Positions 56,584-64,000 of a stretch of DNA of 64,000 nt are shown piece by piece. The position numbers were made by a program, and so were the translations under genes. Source of the DNA: Paradevosia sp036499825 (GTDB lineage Bacteria > Pseudomonadota > Alphaproteobacteria > Rhizobiales > Devosiaceae); contig DASYCZ010000041.1 in the NCBI GenBank assembly GCA_036499825.1, positions 62,001-126,000 on the forward strand, written 5' to 3'. How positions within the stretch are numbered: the stretch's first letter is position 1; the number at the start of each line of letters is the position of its first letter. Under the pieces are notes generated by a model. It searched no databases, was not told the DNA's origin, and saw only the letters and a program-made list of their open reading frames with translations.

Positions 56584-57549
56584 CTATGGGGTGCCACCGC
56601 CGGTCGCTCTCAGGCCGGCCCTGACGTCGGACGGGGTCATGTGATAGCGGCGCCGGAACGCATGGTTGAAATGCGTGAGGTCGGCAAAGCCGGCCGCGAA
56701 GGCGATGGAGCTGATGGATCGCTCGCCAGCCAGCGACAACAGCCGGTAGGCTAGCTCCAGCCGCCGAGCCAGGATGAAATCCGTGAGACTGGTCTCCTCG
56801 CTGGCGAACAGCGACCGGATGTAGCGCGGCGAAATCCGGTGGCGGGCGGCGAGCGCATCGACGCTGATCCCGGCGGCAAGATTGACGGCGATGTCGTCCT
56901 TGAGGGCACGCAGGCGGGCTGCCCGGATGCCACGGCGTTGCGCCTGCTCCTGCGCGTCGCGCGAGGCGCCAAGCGTCATGGCCGCCAGGTCGTAGATCTG
57001 GTTGGAGACCACCTGCCGCATTTGCGCGGGAAATACCGATTCCGATTTTTGCACGGCCTGCACATAGCCGGTCAGCAGCCGCAGCGCTTCCAGGTTGGCG
57101 GGAATGCGTCGCGCCACGGCATCGTATGGATCGACGACCATCGGGGCCAGCATGGCGGCGGGCATGAGCATGACGACGCAGTGCATGTTTTCATGCGTTG
57201 AAACCCAGCTGGCTTCGGCGCCCGATGCCAGCGTCGCCTCGCCCGGCCGCAGCAGCTCGGAGCGATTGCGCTGATTGATGGTGCCGTGCCCCGACAGGTG
57301 CAGCACGAAGACGAAATCGTCACTGAAGTCGCGCGTGCGCCGGAACAGCGACGGGCTGGAGAAATCCGTAAAGACGTCGAGATCGGCGAGTGAGCGGATG
57401 GTAAGGTCGCTGCGGAATATCGTATCGCGCTTCGGCTCCAGCTCGATATGCAGGACGCTCTCGGCATATTTTTCACGCCAGGCCTCGACGCGGTCGCGCT
57501 CATCGAGCTGGTCCGAGGAGAAGCGCAGCAATGGTGGCGGCGGGCCCAT
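56584..57549 (-). CDS. AraC-family regulator, tandem copy 2
   Basis: 321 residues; N-terminal LLRFSSDQLDERDRVEAW and C-terminal AGFADLTHFNHAFRRRY, TPSDVR. Ends 21 bases before the ATG used for copy 1. Same organisation as the other copies, so likely a tandem duplication followed by divergence; the N-terminal domain differs enough to bind another effector. Confidence 0.88.
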   Translation of the reverse strand: MGPPPPLLRFSSDQLDERDRVEAWREKYAESVLHIELEPKRDTIFRSDLTIRSLADLDVFTDFSSPSLFRRTRDFSDDFVFVLHLSGHGTINQRNRSELLRPGEATLASGAEASWVSTHENMHCVVMLMPAAMLAPMVVDPYDAVARRIPANLEALRLLTGYVQAVQKSESVFPAQMRQVVSNQIYDLAAMTLGASRDAQEQAQRRGIRAARLRALKDDIAVNLAAGISVDALAARHRISPRYIRSLFASEETSLTDFILARRLELAYRLLSLAGERSISSIAFAAGFADLTHFNHAFRRRYHMTPSDVRAGLRATGGGTP

Positions 57550-57551
57550 GG

Positions 57552-58526
57552 CTATTGCCGGCCTTCGTGGCGGATGGCCGAAGGGGTCGCGCCATAGCGC
57601 CGGCGGAAGGTCTTGTTGAAATAGGACAGGTCGTTGAAGCCGGCATCGAAGGCGATCACGTTGATCGGCCGCGCCTCACGCGGATCGCGCAGCATCGCGT
57701 GGGCACGGTGCAGCCGTTCCGCCAGCACGAATTCGGTGAAGGTCAGCCCCTCGCTCTCGAACAGCCGGCGGACATAGCGGCTCGACACCCGATGCTGCGC
57801 CGCCAGCGACTCGGCGGAGAGGTTCGCCTGGGCGATGTTGCGCTGGATGTCCGCCTTGATCGCGTGCAGCCGCGCCGCTCGCCTGCCGCGGCCCTGCGCC
57901 AGCATGGTGACGTCGCGGCCGGCGCCGGCGGCCAGCACCACCAGGTCGACGATATGGGTGACGAACTGCTGGCGGGTGCCGGGCGCCGCGAGGCTGATAT
58001 CGTCGCCAAGGGCTGCCAGGTAACGGACGAGCAGCTGCAGCGCGTCGGTGGCGGCGGGAATGACTCCGACCAGCACGCTGTCGAGGCTGACGATCGACGA
58101 GGCCAGCATCGCCGATGGTATCGACAGCGTCAAAAAGCTCGACAGGGTCGGAATGATGCTGAGATTGGCGCTATCCCCGGCGATCATGGTGGCGTCACCC
58201 GGCCCCAGCGTCACCTCCCGGCCCGTCGCCGAGATGATGGTGCTGCCCTGGGTGGGAATGACGACGAAAAAGTCGTCATTGCCGTCTGCCGCCAGCGCCG
58301 GTGTGCGCACCAGGCGATTGGGCGAACTGGTGATGCTGGCGATGGTCAGTCCCGGCAGGCTCCTGACATTGGCGGAGCAGTGGAACGGGCCATCGCCCAG
58401 CGGCTCCATCGTCACCTTCATCAGTTCGCGCCCGCATAGCTCGCGCCAGGCCGCCACCGCCGTGGGGCCTTGAATGCCGTCCGTCGAGAATTGGAGCGGA
58501 GCGAATTTTCCCGGCGGCAGGCCCAC
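57552..58526 (-). CDS. AraC-family regulator, tandem copy 3
   Basis: 324 residues; N-terminal FAPLQFSTDGIQGPTAVAAW, C-terminal DAGFNDLSYFNKTFRRRYG and TPSAIR. I start it at a GTG at 58526 with AAGGG six bases upstream; the longer frame uses a TTG at 58565 with no ribosome site. It ends two bases before copy 2. It is the promoter-proximal gene of the three. Confidence 0.86.
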   Translation of the reverse strand: MGLPPGKFAPLQFSTDGIQGPTAVAAWRELCGRELMKVTMEPLGDGPFHCSANVRSLPGLTIASITSSPNRLVRTPALAADGNDDFFVVIPTQGSTIISATGREVTLGPGDATMIAGDSANLSIIPTLSSFLTLSIPSAMLASSIVSLDSVLVGVIPAATDALQLLVRYLAALGDDISLAAPGTRQQFVTHIVDLVVLAAGAGRDVTMLAQGRGRRAARLHAIKADIQRNIAQANLSAESLAAQHRVSSRYVRRLFESEGLTFTEFVLAERLHRAHAMLRDPREARPINVIAFDAGFNDLSYFNKTFRRRYGATPSAIRHEGRQ

Positions 58527-58688
58527 TGAAATCCCTTGTGTTCCGGGGACGAAATTGCTCTGCAAAAGCTAAAAGCTGGCGGATTTCGGGTCTATACCGC
58601 GGGAGCCAATCGGCAGTGCCGCCGAGGCCAAGCCGGATTGCTGCAATTCCCGGCGACTTCGACTGAAGGAATCGGATAGACCGGAGCC

Positions 58689-59231
58689 ATGCGTATCCTG
58701 GCGATTTCCGGCAGCCTCAGGGCTGCATCCTCCAACACCTCCGCCCTGCAGGCTGCGGCGCTGCTGGCACCGGAAGATGTCGATATCATTCTGTTTAACG
58801 GCCTCGACCGGCTGCCGCATTTCAATCCCGATCTCGATACGGGAGAGCCTGCGGATAACGCCGTGAAGACGCTACGCAGTGCGGTCGGACGCAGTGATGG
58901 CATCCTGATCTCATCGCCCGAATATGCACACGCTTTGCCGGGCTCGCTGAAGAATGCGCTCGACTGGCTGGTGAGCAGTCTCGAGTTTCCCGGCAAGCCG
59001 ATAGCTTTGATCAACACGGCGCCGCGCGCCAGCCACGCCCAGGCGCAATTGCGTGAAATTCTCACCACGATGTCGGCGCATCTGGTCGATAGCGCTTCGA
59101 TCACACTGGCGTTGACCGGCCGCAATCTCGATGCGGCCGGCATTGCCAACGATGCCGAGCTTTCCGGCCAGCTCGATGCCGCTCTCCGGCGTTTCGCCGC
59201 CGAGATCGCCGGCCTCAACCAGGCCGACTAG
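58689..59231 (+). CDS. NADPH-dependent FMN reductase
   Basis: 180 residues. Flavodoxin-like NADPH-FMN reductase: N-terminal FMN-phosphate loop LAISGSLRAASSNT, and SPEYAHALPGSLKNALDWLV. Typical members reduce quinones, chromate or azo compounds; the substrate is unknown. Divergent from the AraC array (162 bases from copy 3). The stop codon is the first base triplet of a palindromic intergenic repeat. Confidence 0.9.
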   Translation: MRILAISGSLRAASSNTSALQAAALLAPEDVDIILFNGLDRLPHFNPDLDTGEPADNAVKTLRSAVGRSDGILISSPEYAHALPGSLKNALDWLVSSLEFPGKPIALINTAPRASHAQAQLREILTTMSAHLVDSASITLALTGRNLDAAGIANDAELSGQLDAALRRFAAEIAGLNQAD

Positions 59232-59334
59232 AGCGCTTCACGTTTTGATTGCATCAAAACGAACGCTCTAAGTCTTGGTTTTGACGCGTTTCCGAACCGG
59301 AAAAGTGGCAGCCACTTTTTCTGAAAGCGCTCTA
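59229..59334. repeat. Rhizobiales-type intergenic palindromic repeat
   Basis: Begins TAGAGCGCTTCACGTTTTGAT, has an inverted ATCAAAACGAACGCTCTA, then a second part with GGTTTTGACGCGTTTCCG and CCACTTTTTCTGAAAGCG, ending GCGCTCTA. This composition resembles the interspersed palindromic elements of Rhizobiales genomes. It covers the reductase stop codon and runs to the end of the convergent gene (59339). Confidence 0.8.
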
Positions 59335-59338
59335 ACGA

Positions 59339-60001
59339 CTACTCGGCGGCCTCGGCGCGGGGCAATCCGTCATCCAGCAGCGCCAGTATTTCGGCGCGCT
59401 TCAGCAGGCCCCCGAAGATCGGCGTGCCGCCATCGAACTTACGGGCTGCGGCAAGTCGGCCGGCATCGACCGGATCGTAGCCCAGGCGGTCGACAAAACC
59501 GGCGACGATCCGCCTGGCTTCCGCATCATCGCCGGCAAGGGCAAGCGCCAATCTCGCCGGATGGCCCTTCGGCAGGCTCAGTTCTTCCAGCTCGTGATAG
59601 CCGATATGGTTGAGCGTTCGCACCAGGCGCGCGCCGGGCAAGAAACGCTGCACGACTTCACTGCTGGCCTCGCCCCCATCGAATTCCGCCACGGCGCCAT
59701 CCACCGGTGCCCAGTAATTCATGGCGTCGATGACGATCTTGCCGGCAAACAGCTCTGGATGGAGGCTGCGATATTTGTTCAGCGGCAGGGCCAGCACCAG
59801 GATGTCGGCGTCGCGCGCCGCCGTTTCGGCCGCCACGGCTTTTGCGCCGGAAACCAGCAGGTCGATGATCATGGCGATCGTCTCCGGCGGCTGCGCCGTG
59901 GCGATGGCGACATCGTAGCCGGCCTTGACGGCCTGCCGCCCCAGCGCCGTGCCGACACGGCCGGCGCCGAGGATGCCGATGGTTTTGACGTGTTGCGGCA
60001 T
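59339..60001 (-). CDS. NADPH-dependent F420 reductase-like oxidoreductase
   Basis: 220 residues. Rossmann N-terminus TIGILGAGRVGTALGRQA (GxGxxG) and the family's later motifs IVIDAMNYWAPVDG and LPKGHPARLALALAGDD. Members reduce F420 or act as NADP-binding partner proteins; F420 presence in this organism is not shown. Its ATG overlaps the stop of the flavin monooxygenase by one base (TAATG), so the two are coupled. Confidence 0.85.
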   Translation of the reverse strand: MPQHVKTIGILGAGRVGTALGRQAVKAGYDVAIATAQPPETIAMIIDLLVSGAKAVAAETAARDADILVLALPLNKYRSLHPELFAGKIVIDAMNYWAPVDGAVAEFDGGEASSEVVQRFLPGARLVRTLNHIGYHELEELSLPKGHPARLALALAGDDAEARRIVAGFVDRLGYDPVDAGRLAAARKFDGGTPIFGGLLKRAEILALLDDGLPRAEAAE

Positions 60002-61056
60002 TACGGCCTCGCCACTACCGGGGCCGCGCCGAGCTCGGCGTCGACCAGCGGCTTTACCTTGGTGCCGAGCAGTTCGATGGCGTGCAGGAACTGCTTTTGC
60101 GGCAACTGCCCCAGATCCATCTGGAAGAACTGCCGTTCATGCCTGAGGCTTTTGTGCAGCGCGACGATGCGTTCGGCGATCTCCTCGGGGCCGCCGACGA
60201 ACAGGGCGCCACCGCCATTGGCTTCGCGGTTGAAATGTTCACGGCTCGGGGCCGCAAAGCCACGAATCTTGCCGACCGTCGCCATGATCTCATGCCAGTG
60301 GCCGAACCACACATCCTTGGCCGTCGCGGCGTCATCGCCGACGAAGCCCGGGCTGGCTACCGACACCTTGACCACGGCGCCGGGCACCTGCGCCTGTGCG
60401 GCCGCGCGACGGTAAAGATCGGCGAGCGGGGCAAATCGCGCGGCCTGGCCGCCGATGATGGCGTAAGAGATCGGCAGGCCCAACAGGGCAGCTCGCACGG
60501 AGGATTGCGGATTGCCGCCCGTGCCCAGCCAGATCGGCAGCGAGCCCCGCTCCGGGCGCGGCACGACCAGTGCGTCATCGAGCGAGGGGCGGAACTTGCC
60601 CTGCCACGTCACCCGTTCGGACGCATTGAGGGTCAGCAGCAGGTCGAGCTTTTCAGCATAGAGTTCGTCGTAATCGTCGAGGCTGTAGCCGAAAAGCGGG
60701 AAGGATTCCGTCGAGGAACCACGACCCGCAGTGATCTCGGCGCGCCCATGCGACAGCGCGTCCAACGTCGCATATTGCTGGAAGATGCGCACCGGATCGT
60801 CAGTGCTGAGTACCGTCACGGCGCTGCCCAACGTGATGTGCCTGGTGACGGCTGCGGCAGCGGCGAGGATCACGGTCGCCGCCGAGGCCGGCATTTCGTA
60901 GGTGTGGTGTTCGCCGATGCCGAAATAATCGAGCCCCACCTCGTCGGCGAGCTTGATGGCCTCGAACAGGTTCCGCGTCGCCTCCGCGGTCGATCCGAGC
61001 TTGCCGGTATCGGGATCACGCTGCACGTCGCCGAAACTATAGATGCCAAGTTCCAT
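60001..61056 (-). CDS. LLM-class flavin-dependent oxidoreductase
   Basis: 351 residues, luciferase-like TIM barrel. N-terminal MELGIYSFGDVQRDPDTG; motifs GLDYFGIGEHHTYEMPASA, TLGSAVTVLSTDDPVR and LPIWLGTGGNPQSSVRAAL. Likely uses FMNH2 from an associated reductase to oxygenate or oxidise an organic substrate. I start it at 61056, with AAGGATGAGG upstream; a longer in-frame frame to 61218 has no family N-terminus. Coupled to the F420-type gene. Confidence 0.88.
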   Translation of the reverse strand: MELGIYSFGDVQRDPDTGKLGSTAEATRNLFEAIKLADEVGLDYFGIGEHHTYEMPASAATVILAAAAAVTRHITLGSAVTVLSTDDPVRIFQQYATLDALSHGRAEITAGRGSSTESFPLFGYSLDDYDELYAEKLDLLLTLNASERVTWQGKFRPSLDDALVVPRPERGSLPIWLGTGGNPQSSVRAALLGLPISYAIIGGQAARFAPLADLYRRAAAQAQVPGAVVKVSVASPGFVGDDAATAKDVWFGHWHEIMATVGKIRGFAAPSREHFNREANGGGALFVGGPEEIAERIVALHKSLRHERQFFQMDLGQLPQKQFLHAIELLGTKVKPLVDAELGAAPVVARP

Positions 61057-61273
61057 GGCCTCATCCTTCTCGCCGCCCCGCTCGCGGCGGGGTGGTATCA
61101 AACAGTAGCTGAGGCTAGAAATAGTACCGCCTGCATGCGCCGCAAGAAGGCACATCGGTGACACCGGGAGCCGTTCGAGCCCATGTCGGCGAATAACCGG
61201 TATCGCGCAAGACAGCATGGGGTCTGGGGTTCCGGGATATGCTAGGTTGTGGCTTCAGAACCGGCAGGATTTT

Positions 61274-61507
61274 ATGGCAACGGCTTTCATTGTTCAGACT
61301 TTTCAGCTGCGTGGCCGGAAGCTGGTGGCGGATCAGCCGCAAGCCCGCAAGACCGCCGAGGCGGCGATCCTGCTGGCGGAGCGCATGGAGCCGCTTCGCG
61401 CCGGTGTGCTGGCCTTCTCGCAAGAGGTCGATGTCGAAAGCGATACCTATGACGAACCGCGTGTGCTGATGCGGTCTGGAACGCTGCCGCCGGGCTTGCT
61501 GGATTAA
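61274..61507 (+). CDS. Small conserved-looking hypothetical protein
   Basis: 77 residues, MATAFIVQTFQLRGRKLVAD at the start and DEPRVLMRSGTLPPGLLD at the end. AGGA lies upstream of the ATG. Composition is protein-like and reads as a small soluble alpha/beta protein; I recognise no family. It is the first of four small genes in the 61.2-63.4 kb stretch. Confidence 0.7.
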   Translation: MATAFIVQTFQLRGRKLVADQPQARKTAEAAILLAERMEPLRAGVLAFSQEVDVESDTYDEPRVLMRSGTLPPGLLD

Positions 61508-61691
61508 GACGTGATCGCGCCGGAAGCCGGTTGTCTTGTAATATTGACCGACAATATCCATATCAGCTGTCTGCCTGATAAATATTTCTGGCGTGACTGG
61601 GGCGATTTCCGGTGACGATACGGTGATTTTCAGCCTGTTTTTCTGAACGGAACATCGGAGTTTTCGCTTCGGTGCGTAATGGAGAGCGCCG

Positions 61692-61865
61692 GTGTCCGAT
61701 TCTTCCAAAATTATCCCGTTTCCAAGGCGCGCAATACTTCGGCTCGTGCCGGATCGGGTGCGCCCAGGCAAGGATTATGACCGGTGCTTTGCGCCCGATC
61801 CGGCTGAAAAGCCGGCGATTACTGTCGTCTCTACCGTCAGTCCCACCGAGGGGCCGGTGACCTGA
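61692..61865 (+). CDS. Small hypothetical protein with GTG start
   Basis: 57 residues: VSDSSKIIPFPRRAILRLVP at the start and TVSPTEGPVT at the end. The GTG start has GGAG seven bases upstream, and it ends at TGA 61863-61865. Too short for strong claims, but the composition and ribosome site support a real gene. The SKIIPFPRR start resembles short basic tails found in small alphaproteobacterial proteins. Confidence 0.5.
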   Translation: MSDSSKIIPFPRRAILRLVPDRVRPGKDYDRCFAPDPAEKPAITVVSTVSPTEGPVT

Positions 61866-61903
61866 CCGGCTCCTTAGTCCATTCATTTCAGAGCGAGGTA
61901 TAG

Positions 61904-62200
61904 ATGCGCTATCTTGGCCGGTTTTCGGGCAGCGGCATGCTGCAGTCCAACGGTGACCAGATTGCTCCGGCGTCCTACGATTTCGATCGTTTCCTGCAAT
62001 CCAAGAGCCGGATCATCGGCTCCGGCGAAATCCGCCTGTCGGCGTCGGCTCTTCGCGGGGTCTTTGGCCGAACCGATCTGCAGCTCATGACGGATGACGG
62101 GCATCTTCTGGCGCTGCGTTTTTCCGAGAAGGAATTGCAGGCGGAGCGCGAGTTCGCCCATGTCGACGTCACCGGCGACCTGCCGACCGCGCATCACTGA
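61904..62200 (+). CDS. Small hypothetical protein
   Basis: 98 residues, beginning MRYLGRFSGSGMLQSNGDQI, with SRIIGSGEIRLSASALRGVF and ending VDVTGDLPTAHH. GCGAGG precedes the ATG by about five bases. No family recognised; reads as a compact beta-rich protein. Confidence 0.65.
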   Translation: MRYLGRFSGSGMLQSNGDQIAPASYDFDRFLQSKSRIIGSGEIRLSASALRGVFGRTDLQLMTDDGHLLALRFSEKELQAEREFAHVDVTGDLPTAHH

Positions 62201-62284
62201 GAGCGATCCACAGGAGCCTCGAAAGCTTCAGCCTAGTCCACCAGGCGTCTATCGATCGCCGACCGGGCATGCTTAGTATTCTGC

Positions 62285-63067
62285 ATGAAAATCGCTACCT
62301 TCAACGTCAACGGCATCAATGGGCGGTTGCCTGTGCTGTTGCGCTGGCTCTCGGAAGCTGCGCCCGATGTGGTTTGCCTGCAGGAGCTGAAGGCGCCGGA
62401 CGAGCGGTTTCCCATCGGGGAGATCGAAAAGGCCGGATATGGCGCGATCTGGCATGGGCAGAAAAGCTGGAATGGCGTCGCCATTCTTGCCCGTGGCGGC
62501 CAGCCGATCGAAACGCGGCGGGACCTGCCGGGCGATGCCGACGATGTCCATAGCCGCTACATCGAGGCGGCGGTTGCCGGGGTCCTGATCGGTTGTCTCT
62601 ATCTGCCCAATGGCAATCCGGCGCCCGGATCAAAATTCGATTACAAATTACGCTGGTTCGAGCGTTTCGCGGCCCATGCGGCGGGATTGCTGTCGCATGG
62701 CGTGCCCGTCGTCCTGGCCGGCGATTTCAACGTCATGCCCACCGAGATCGATGTCTACAAGCCCGAGCGCTGGGTGGACGATGCCTTGTTCCGGCCGGAG
62801 GTGCGGCAGGCTTTCGCCGCGCTTGTCGGGCAGGGCTGGACGGATGCCTTGCGGACCATGCATCCGGATGAGCGGATCTATACGTTCTGGGATTATTTCC
62901 GTAACGCCTGGGGTCGCAATGCAGGCCTGCGCCTCGATCACCTGCTGTTAAGCCCGGACCTGGCGAAACGGCTCGTCGCCGCCGATGTCGGCCGCGATGT
63001 TCGTGGGTGGGAAAAAGCCAGCGATCATGCGCCCACCTGGATCGAGATCAGCGAGGCGCCGGCCTAG
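62285..63067 (+). CDS. xthA: Exodeoxyribonuclease III (AP endonuclease)
   Basis: 260 residues of the ExoIII/APE1 fold: NVNGINGR, LQELKAPDERF (catalytic Glu), GDFNVMPTEIDVYKP (Asp and Asn), RLDHLLLSP and ASDHAPTWIEI (Asp-His). It cuts abasic DNA and has 3'-5' exonuclease activity. Alphaproteobacterial length. Two small genes lie upstream on the same strand. Confidence 0.95.
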   Translation: MKIATFNVNGINGRLPVLLRWLSEAAPDVVCLQELKAPDERFPIGEIEKAGYGAIWHGQKSWNGVAILARGGQPIETRRDLPGDADDVHSRYIEAAVAGVLIGCLYLPNGNPAPGSKFDYKLRWFERFAAHAAGLLSHGVPVVLAGDFNVMPTEIDVYKPERWVDDALFRPEVRQAFAALVGQGWTDALRTMHPDERIYTFWDYFRNAWGRNAGLRLDHLLLSPDLAKRLVAADVGRDVRGWEKASDHAPTWIEISEAPA

Positions 63068-63175
63068 TCAGATGCCGGCCTCGGCCTGTGGAAAGTAAAA
63101 TTGCGACATTGCGATTCAACATCTTCAAATCCGCCGCCGCTACCCTTGCGGCGGGGGACATGTGGGAGAAATCCG

Positions 63176-63400
63176 ATGTCTAGTAATTATCACATGGTTC
63201 GGACGAGCCTTGAGAGCGCCAGCTGCTGGCTCAAGGCCGACAACGAAACCGACCGACTGTTGAGCCTGCTGTTTGATCGTCTCGCCGAGTTGGTCGCGGA
63301 AGTCGAGTTTTCCAAGGAACCGCCGCTGGGAAACATCGTGGCCTTTCCAATCGGGAAGGCGCAGCTATCGCTGCGATCGTCCGCGGAATGCCTCTTATGA
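63176..63400 (+). CDS. Small hypothetical protein, convergent with hydrolase
   Basis: 74 residues: MSSNYHMVRTSLESASCWL and LLSLLFDRLAELVAEVEFSK, ending SSAECLL. GGGAG nine bases before the ATG. Overlaps the tail of the convergent hydrolase by 6 bases. Likely helical; no family recognised. Confidence 0.6.
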   Translation: MSSNYHMVRTSLESASCWLKADNETDRLLSLLFDRLAELVAEVEFSKEPPLGNIVAFPIGKAQLSLRSSAECLL

Positions 63401-64000
63401 GGTGATACGCGCCGTCCAGGTGCTGACGGCGGTGGCCACCGATTTGAGGTGGTCCGCCGCCGAAAAGCCCGAAATGCTCTTGCGGGGCTTGAGGTCGTGG
63501 TCTCCATCTTCGAGCCACAGGACTTCGATCGTGTCCGGAAGGCCAAAGGTTTCGACTTCATCCCGGTTGCCGAACTCGTCGCGCGTACCCTGGCAGATCA
63601 GCGCCGGTGTCGTGAGGGTGAGCAGGTGAGCGGTTCGCAGTTGTTCCGGACGGCCGGGTGGATGGAACGGATAGCCAAGGCAGAGCAGGCCTGCGATGCT
63701 GCCGGCATCGAACAGCCTGTCGGCGACCATGCTGGCGACGCGGCCGCCCATGGATTTCCCGCCGATGATGAGCGGGCCATCGGTCGGTCCAAGATCGTCG
63801 ATGGCGGCCAGGTATTCGGACATGACCTTTTCGGCCTTCGGCGGCGGCTTGCGGCCGGAGGCGGTGCGCCGGCTCGCCATATAGGCGAATTCGAAACGCG
63901 CAACGCGGAACCCCGCGGCGGCGAGGGCGGCCGTCGTGGCGTTCATCGACGCCGAATCCATCGGCGCCCCGGCGCCATGCGCCAGCATGATCGTGAAGCG
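63395..64000 (-). CDS. Alpha/beta hydrolase, KANL3/Tex30-like, partial
   Basis: Runs off the right edge of the window; the N-terminus is missing (the frame is open to 64000). Visible: LAHGAGAPMDSAS (oxyanion-type loop), IIGGKSMGGRVASM (nucleophile Ser in GKSMGG), GTRDEFGNRDEVE (acid) and LEDGDHDLKPRK (catalytic His). This fits the KANL3/Tex30 alpha/beta hydrolases. It overlaps the convergent small gene by 6 bases. Confidence 0.88.
   Translation of the reverse strand, partial: RFTIMLAHGAGAPMDSASMNATTAALAAAGFRVARFEFAYMASRRTASGRKPPPKAEKVMSEYLAAIDDLGPTDGPLIIGGKSMGGRVASMVADRLFDAGSIAGLLCLGYPFHPPGRPEQLRTAHLLTLTTPALICQGTRDEFGNRDEVETFGLPDTIEVLWLEDGDHDLKPRKSISGFSAADHLKSVATAVSTWTARITS

Overview
The window looks like chromosome of an alphaproteobacterium of the Hyphomicrobiales, most likely Devosia or a close relative. 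Reasons: high and even G+C, the order ybgC-tolQRAB-pal-cpoB-tilS-ftsH-glmM, an IalB-type protein, a short outer-membrane beta-barrel of the Omp25/RopB kind, an Irr-type iron box, candidate CtrA sites, and an intergenic palindromic repeat of the type common in this order. The genus is an inference from gene content.

Region 1 (1-12.2 kb) is core: the end of ybgC, the Tol-Pal envelope system (tolQ, tolR, tolA, tolB, pal, cpoB), then tilS (tRNA-Ile lysidine), ftsH (membrane protease), glmM (amino-sugar precursor for peptidoglycan and LPS) and an outer-membrane beta-barrel gene with a perfect TTAA-N7-TTAA element upstream. Region 2 (12.2-19.8 kb, minus strand) holds a UvrD-like helicase translationally coupled to a YcaQ/AlkX-type crosslink glycosylase, and upstream of them a four-gene EfeUOB ferrous-iron uptake operon with an extra stand-alone M75 protein and an ICE/Irr-like box in front of it.

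Region 3 (19.9-30.9 kb) has treZ, then a minus-strand operon: a peptide/oligosaccharide binding protein, an unrecognised 318-residue protein with a possible metal-binding HxxxD pattern, two permeases, two ATPases and a GntR regulator. A near-palindrome in front of the operon is the obvious operator candidate. Divergently lie msrB and a small exported molybdopterin-oxidoreductase-like protein.

Region 4 (31-44.3 kb) is accessory: an AraC regulator divergent from a 1370-residue autotransporter, a decayed trbI conjugation-gene remnant, and a carbohydrate ABC-import operon led by an unrecognised 828-residue protein that looks carbohydrate-active. Region 5 (44.3-48.6 kb) has an exported HAD phosphatase, an exported cupin, a truncated phosphotransferase remnant, a Na/Pi cotransporter-like protein and an IalB protein.

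Region 6 (48.6-58.5 kb) is the most unusual stretch: a 2215-residue autotransporter preceded on the same strand by three tandem AraC-family regulators of the same architecture as the regulator next to the first autotransporter. The two autotransporters have clearly paralogous beta-barrels, so the window carries two copies of one regulator-plus-adhesin module, one with an amplified regulator set. Region 7 (58.7-64 kb) has an NADPH-FMN reductase, an intergenic repeat, an F420-type NADP oxidoreductase coupled to a luciferase-like monooxygenase, four small hypothetical genes, an exonuclease III and the C-terminal part of an alpha/beta hydrolase running off the window.
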